A stretch of DNA of 64,000 nucleotides from Urophycis tenuis. Taxonomy: Eukaryota; Chordata; Actinopteri; Gadiformes; Phycidae. The notes beneath the pieces are model-generated. The model made no database searches, was not told where the DNA came from, and saw nothing but the letters and a program-made list of their open reading frames with translations. Made by a program: the position numbers and the translations under genes. Positions 59,401 to 64,000 of this stretch are shown here, in pieces. How positions within the stretch are numbered: the stretch's first letter is position 1; every line of letters starts with the position of its first letter. The stretch covers positions 2,821,001 to 2,885,000 of the forward strand of contig JAXIVH010000041.1 in NCBI GenBank assembly GCA_036785325.1, given 5' to 3'.

Positions 59401-60431
59401 TGGCGGCATGGATTCTGGCGGCCCGGTGGACCAGAAACTGAACCAGAACCAAAACGAGCCTCTGTGTAAGTATTCACACACAGGCCCATTCTCCATCGGC
59501 CTGCTCCCTGATGCTGTTCTGCAAACGTTTGTCTCCTGTTCTCCATTTGGAACGTCTCATGTTTAGTGGAGTGATTGACTCCAATCCCAGATGTTCTTTT
59601 CATTTTTCAAGAACGAGGGCACATTCAGTGCATTGCTTTTAACATGCCCTTCATTTCCTTTCTCAGATTCAAATATTGCCATGTTTTGAACATGGTTTAT
59701 GCTGTTTATAGAAGAGGAATACATAATTGTTTTTAGTGCATTGGTTGCTTGAGTACAGGATTGTTGTGTGGTGTCCAATCAGGACTATATGGGATTGGAA
59801 GCATTTGTACTCCCTCAAAAAAAATCCAATTCAAAGTGATGTTGCTAGGACTAGTGACTAGACAAGTCACTTTAAACCGCACTGTCAAAATGAAGTAGAC
59901 TGACTGACGGTACATGACCTGACATGCATGCATGTTAAACGCGGGTATTAACAGGTGAAGACCCCAAGGACAAGCCAACCAAACCACCAGCAGTCGTCTC
60001 CCCTTCATCGACGTCGCCCTCCCCCTCATTGTCTTCATCATCACAGTCATCATCCTTTCTGTCTTCAGTTCTCTACTTGTTGTTGGGCTTGTTGTGGATT
60101 GCTTCGTCGTCTGCAGGTTATTTAACCTACTTTTCCAACTTTTACAACACTTCAATATTTACTGTGACTGGCGTCTCTCCATTTACCCTTTTAAGTTCTC
60201 AATCCAAATAAAGGATCTGTGTTGACATTGTTTTCGTGCAATCAGGACTTTCTGGTTTGACTGTGAAGATGTGGGACCCGATTTTCCCGTGCTTGTATTA
60301 GTGATGTACGTCTTGCTGGTGTTCCTCCATAGGAGCCTATGTCTGGCAGCTAGCCCAGAGGGCTGGATCAGCAGGATGGGTTATAACCAAGAAGAGTGTG
60401 TCTGACCTCAGGGCATCTGGCCCGTCCGCAG
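56438..60431 (+). CDS. sun1: sun1 nucleoplasmic region (exons 2-9)
   Basis: Eight coding exons for the part that faces the nucleoplasm and lamina. The exon ending at 57852 is the largest and holds the CRDC motif and a proline/glycine-rich stretch. The exon at 59385-59465 is short and polar. The exon at 59955-60116 has a serine run followed by a hydrophobic segment (VLYLLLGLLWIAS), which could be an extra membrane-associated stretch as in SUN1 relatives. In mammals several exons of this region are alternatively spliced; here a skip of 58312-58434 would change the reading frame only if its neighbours differed in phase, and they do not (123 bp). Confidence 0.85.
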
Positions 60432-63400
60432 GTTACCATGCACTCTCCTCGCTCCTCCTAACCTGCCAGGGACTGCTGTGGCTTCTCTGTCTCTGTCTCT
60501 CTCTGTCTCTATCGCATGCGTGCTGATGCCTTATCTGATTGGTTAACTTTGGACGTCAACGTTCTGTGGATGAACTCTGTTCAATTCTGCATGGTTTTGC
60601 GTTTTAGCCCTTGGCATGATGACCGTGTTTTGTGCCGTCGTTTGTTTCCTTGTCTGCGTATTTAATGCGTTTTGTGCAATAGTAGATTTAAGTCGTGTGT
60701 GTGTGTGGTTCCCTGCTAGGTGGGTCAATATAGAGCCCTCTCAGCAGCTCTCCTGTCTCTCCGACTTGCATGATTACCTGAGCCGGTGGATGTCTGTTAA
60801 ATCCATAATCCAGGGACCGCGGGCTAGAGTAGACTGTGAGACTAATCCTGTCCTTGCCCTTCATGTGTGTGTCCAGGGCAGGTCGGGTCCAGTGTGTTGC
60901 ACTGGCTGGACAGAGGATGGTACCACACGGTCTCCCTCATGTCCCTCCTCAAGGACTTCCTCCTGGTCCGGTGAGTCCAGACACTTCAGCCAGTAGGCGT
61001 GTCAAGTTGAGTAGGCTTGAGAGGGACTTGATGTTGGGACACACAAACTGGGTTTCTGCTTCATGGAACTTGATGCTTCTCACCTTTTAATTTACATGAC
61101 ATTTTGTGTTTTGGTGTGGATTTACAAAATAATGTAGCTAGAAGATAAACAAATGCATGTTCCTGCATCCTGGGAATGACCAGGCATTGGATAAACAAGG
61201 AGCTGGTTTTGTATTTCACAGGTGCCTTCCAAATCTATTCAAGATCACGCTGCTCCTCATCCTGTTACTTCTGTTGTCCGGTAAGATGGTCAAAGTGACT
61301 CGATTCTAATTCTACTCATGAAGTATTCCAATCAAACAGACTGGATTACTTGACAGCGGTTGTAATTTGATGTTTCATTCAATGTTGTCTGGTGGCGTCA
61401 TGTGACTCACACGGGTCACAGGTGTTAACATGTGCATGTTGTTCAGTGCTCCTGGGGTGGTGGGATCCCAGAGAGCTGCTGTCCTCCATGCTGGGCGTGG
61501 ACAGGGCCGCCTGGCAGGGCGCCCTGCCCCTGACCAGCATCCCCGGCCTGGCTGCCGTGCTGAAGCCTCCCCCCGGCCCCCCGGAGCAGTCCACAGACCT
61601 CCAGACCTACGCTGAACCTCCTCCTCCTGCTGTGCAAGAGGAAGAAGGAGAGGTAAGCAGGACATCGGTTCAGACGCCGTGTGGTGAAGATGGGTGGTTT
61701 CTGAGTTGATCTGATTTTTCTGATGCTCCTCATTGACTCTCAATCCACACCCTTATTGCCAGTTGCACCTGCACTCAATATGTATAGTTTGTTGATTTTG
61801 ATATTTTGGGTGTATTTTTACTGATGTGTTATTGAAAGAAGGCCATACAATTCCTACCTGGCAATGAATTGCATTCTTCTATCTACATACCTCCCCAAAG
61901 TAACCAACACATCACCGTTTCTCCCCTGCAGGGTGAAGAGGACTCACCAGGGGACTCTGAGCGTCTGCAGCGGCTGGAGCAGAGTCTGTCCCAGCTGTGG
62001 GAGCGTGTGGAGGACGGCGGCCACAGAGCAGAGCAGATGCACAGCGAGGTCCTGGGGCTCTACCAGGGCCTGCGACAGCAGCAGCAGGCCCTTGTAGAGC
62101 AGGCCCTGGTAGAGCAGGCCCTGGTAGAGCAGGCCCAGGTGGAGCAGGCCCAGGCCCGGGCCGAGCCGGGCCGAGCAGATCTGGAGCCCTGGCTGGACGG
62201 CCTGCTGGAGGACAAGCTGGCCGAGATGAGGGTTCGATTGGACGAGGACCGTTTACACAGGGAGCAGGTGAGCCACGGGGGTGTGTGTGTGTTTGCTGGT
62301 GGTGTTGATGCAGAGGGCTGTATACTTTATATTATATTGGTTCCAGATTGGACGGCAGCATATGGCCCAGCAGAAGAGCCAAGCCCTCCGTCTGGCTGAG
62401 CTGGAACAGCTCCTGCAGGACCTCACGGCCAAAATGGAGGTACTGTTCAAATCTGACTCTTCTCCTATGGTTTTTCCTTCAAAATTTATTTTATTATTTT
62501 TTATTATTTTTTTTATTCCAACCTGTTTGCAAATTTGTGCTCTGATCTTACTTTTATGTATTTGTATTTTCTTGTCTTCATTGTTGTTTTATCCGGTCCA
62601 ATGTATATTTCACTTCACCGGTAATCCTGGCTGAGGGGAATCTTCACAGAACTCCTAATGGATGCACTCCTGGTCTTTGTTCTGTTCACCTCCAGCAGGT
62701 GCAGCAGAGACAGGAGGCGGTCACTACGACTCTTCGGACGACTTCAGCCTCGAGGCTGCCGACAGCCGTCAGGTACCACGGACGGGGATGTGCTGAAAGC
62801 CAAGCTGGATTGTCCTCGTAAAGGAATGGATCACTGTACCCGTTCTGCTCCGTTCGTGTACCAGGGCAAAGGTAGTAGACCTAAACCAGTGAAGATATAC
62901 CTGCGCCCTGGTTCATAAAAGGAGCAGACCCATGCTTTGTGTTTTGAGGTACACCTGTGTTTGTCCTCCGATGATGCCTTTGTAAAAATGATCTATTGAA
63001 GTTGCTTGATCTTGTAATGTATTTAATTAAATGAATTTTAAATGTTCGACTCTTTCTTAGCAGCGTGGACGGCGAGTCCCATGAATCATTGCGGTCTGAT
63101 GTTTCACGGCTGGAGTTGGCGCTCGGGACCGTCCGACAGGACCTGAAGGGACTGAGGGGATGTCAGGACCACTGTGAGCGCCTGGACCACATCCAGGAGA
63201 AGGTAGGAGGGACAGTGCGCCAAACCCTCCTTTGCTCATGTTCCCCAGAGCTCATTATGGATTATTGTTCTCTCTGGAGGAGCAATTTAATCGTGACTTC
63301 CTGTCTATTATGATGCATGTTCTTTCCTACATGATCTATGCGGAGGTCTTGGACTCCAGCGGCGCCTCCTGATGCTAGTCTCCTCCCATCAGCTCTTCTC

Positions 63401-63761
63401 CCAGGTGCGAGCCCAGGTGCGGGAGGAGCTCCGGGCCGCGCTCTACGGCAACCAGCTGGTGTCGCTCTCCCAGGCCGCCGCGGGCTCCCCCGACCATGCC
63501 GGCGATCGGGCGGCCCTCCCCGACTCGCTGCTGCAGTGGCTGGCCGAGCGCTACGTCAGCGGGGCCGACCTGCGCGCCTCGCTGGCCTCCCTGGAGCTCA
63601 GCATCCTGAGGAACGTCAGCCAGCAGCTGCTGCAGCAGCGGTGCGGGGAGCCGGCCACTAAAGATGGTGATGATGATGATGACGACGAAGGCCGCCAGGC
63701 TGTGGTGACCCAGGCTGTGGTGGACTCCCTCAAGGCGGCCGGGGCCGGCGTGACCGAGGAG
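56438..63761 (+). CDS. sun1: SUN1, 5' and middle coding exons; SUN domain outside the window
   Basis: SUN1 spans the inner nuclear membrane and links lamins and chromatin to KASH proteins (LINC complex). The start MSRRSLRL matches the SUN1/SUN2 N-terminus. Coding exons: 56438-56541, 56995-57191, 57376-57402, 57526-57852, 58312-58434, 59385-59465, 59955-60116, 60333-60431, 60877-60970, 61222-61280, 61447-61652, 61932-62267, 62347-62439, 62699-62772, 63064-63202, 63405-63761. Each junction keeps phase; the sum is 2478 nt (826 codons). Landmarks are MLDESCVQERT (SUN1 DESW-like box), a CRDC cysteine motif (residues ~150), the DRGWYHTVSLMSLLKDFLL block, a hydrophobic membrane segment (LFKITLLLILLLLLS), luminal coiled coils, and RASLASLELSILRNV near the end. 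SUN1 is favoured over SUN2 by the DES box and the LQILRNV-type block. It could be either fish paralogue. Confidence 0.93.
57853..58311 (+). other. sun1 intron 5
   Basis: Nothing recognised except three short direct copies of agtagatcattgttgat at about 58131-58185. Confidence 0.55.
58435..59384 (+). other. sun1 intron between exons 6 and 7
   Basis: No coding exon with a compatible phase was found. A hydrophobic open stretch at 58532-58619 with splice-like borders was considered and set aside because its length breaks the frame. Confidence 0.55.
60877..63761 (+). CDS. sun1: sun1 transmembrane and luminal coiled-coil region
   Basis: Exon 60877-60970 matches the conserved WLxxGWYxxVxLxSxLxxFLLxR block. 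Exon 61222-61280 encodes the transmembrane helix. The luminal part follows. Exon 61932-62267 is a long coiled coil with a local VEQAL/VEQAQ repeat. Exons 62347-62439, 62699-62772 and 63064-63202 continue the helical region. Exon 63405-63761 holds the segment just before the SUN domain, ending in GVTEE. Acceptors at 62696/62699 and 63061/63064 are tandem (cagcag; tagcag), so one-residue variants are possible. The window ends before the SUN domain that binds KASH peptides. Confidence 0.87.
62088..62155 (+). repeat. 15-bp in-frame repeat inside a sun1 exon
   Basis: gtagagcaggccctg and close variants follow each other four times (about 62093-62152), encoding VEQAL, VEQAL, VEQAQ, VEQAQ in the luminal coiled coil. 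The unit is five codons, so copy number changes keep the frame. Confidence 0.85.
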
Positions 63762-64000
63762 GTGACTGAGGCGCCGATGTTGGGACACGTTGCCGTTCAC
63801 AGACCTGACTGCTGGGGTTTGAAGTGGCTTGGATGGGACAGGTTTTTTTTGTTTTGGTCTACACTAATGGCTCTGGTCCAGATGTGACTTTATACACCTC
63901 AACATTATATTTATATTGTTCATTATAAAATAAACATCTGTAACAGCAATAGAGAAAAAAATACTTTAATATGTATAACATGCAACCACCATAATTCTGT
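63762..64000 (+). other. sun1 intron at the window edge
   Basis: Starts with the donor gtgact after GVTEE. No further exon is seen before the window ends. Confidence 0.6.

Overview
This is a nuclear genomic window from a ray-finned fish. It has intron-rich vertebrate genes with canonical splice signals, and fish-style repeats: Ty3/gypsy and BEL/Pao LTR elements, L1 and L2 LINEs, hAT transposons, tRNA-derived SINEs and long (GT)n tracts. No prokaryotic features are present. The species cannot be fixed from the sequence alone.

Bases 1-30150 hold almost only transposable elements. The window opens inside a Ty3/gypsy integrase (+), followed by a polypurine tract and a probable 1.3 kb LTR. Next is a minus-strand BEL/Pao element (about 3477-20837, gag at 19032, integrase at the low end) that later elements have cut into pieces. 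A second BEL/Pao element (4116-8654, +) sits in its integrase, with two LTRs and a 5-bp target duplication. A 5'-truncated L1 (10128-15389, -) sits between its RT and RNase H regions, with a 17-bp duplication. A third LINE seems to split its 5' LTR. Beyond it are a 5'-truncated L2 (-), a ~143-bp tandem array, a 3.3 kb L2 (+) and a hAT transposon (26520-29341) with a perfect 8-bp duplication. That hAT itself carries a SINE with a 14-bp duplication.

Bases 30167-53430 are HEATR1 (UTP10/BAP28 homologue, small-subunit processome) on the minus strand. I placed 44 coding exons with splice sites; the summed length is 6480 nt, exactly divisible by three, giving about 2159 aa. The introns carry SINEs, hAT remnants, an L2 tail and several tandem arrays.

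From about 53690 to the right edge lies sun1 (+), an inner-nuclear-membrane LINC-complex gene. Sixteen coding exons in compatible phase are visible (826 codons); the SUN domain lies outside the window. HEATR1 and sun1 are head to head with a few hundred bases between them, so they probably share a bidirectional promoter region.

The most unusual signal is in HEATR1. Several tandem repeats start at, or contain, the 5' splice site of an exon. They are a 12-bp array with about 48 copies of the donor motif (exon 20), a 41-bp array with 11 copies of the exon/intron junction (exon 25), a (GT)n tract that makes up most of an intron (exon 33) and a 72-bp array (exon 32). In addition, a hAT-like MITE has its 8-bp target duplication exactly on the donor of exon 11. 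This pattern of donor-anchored repeats is the main item to follow up.
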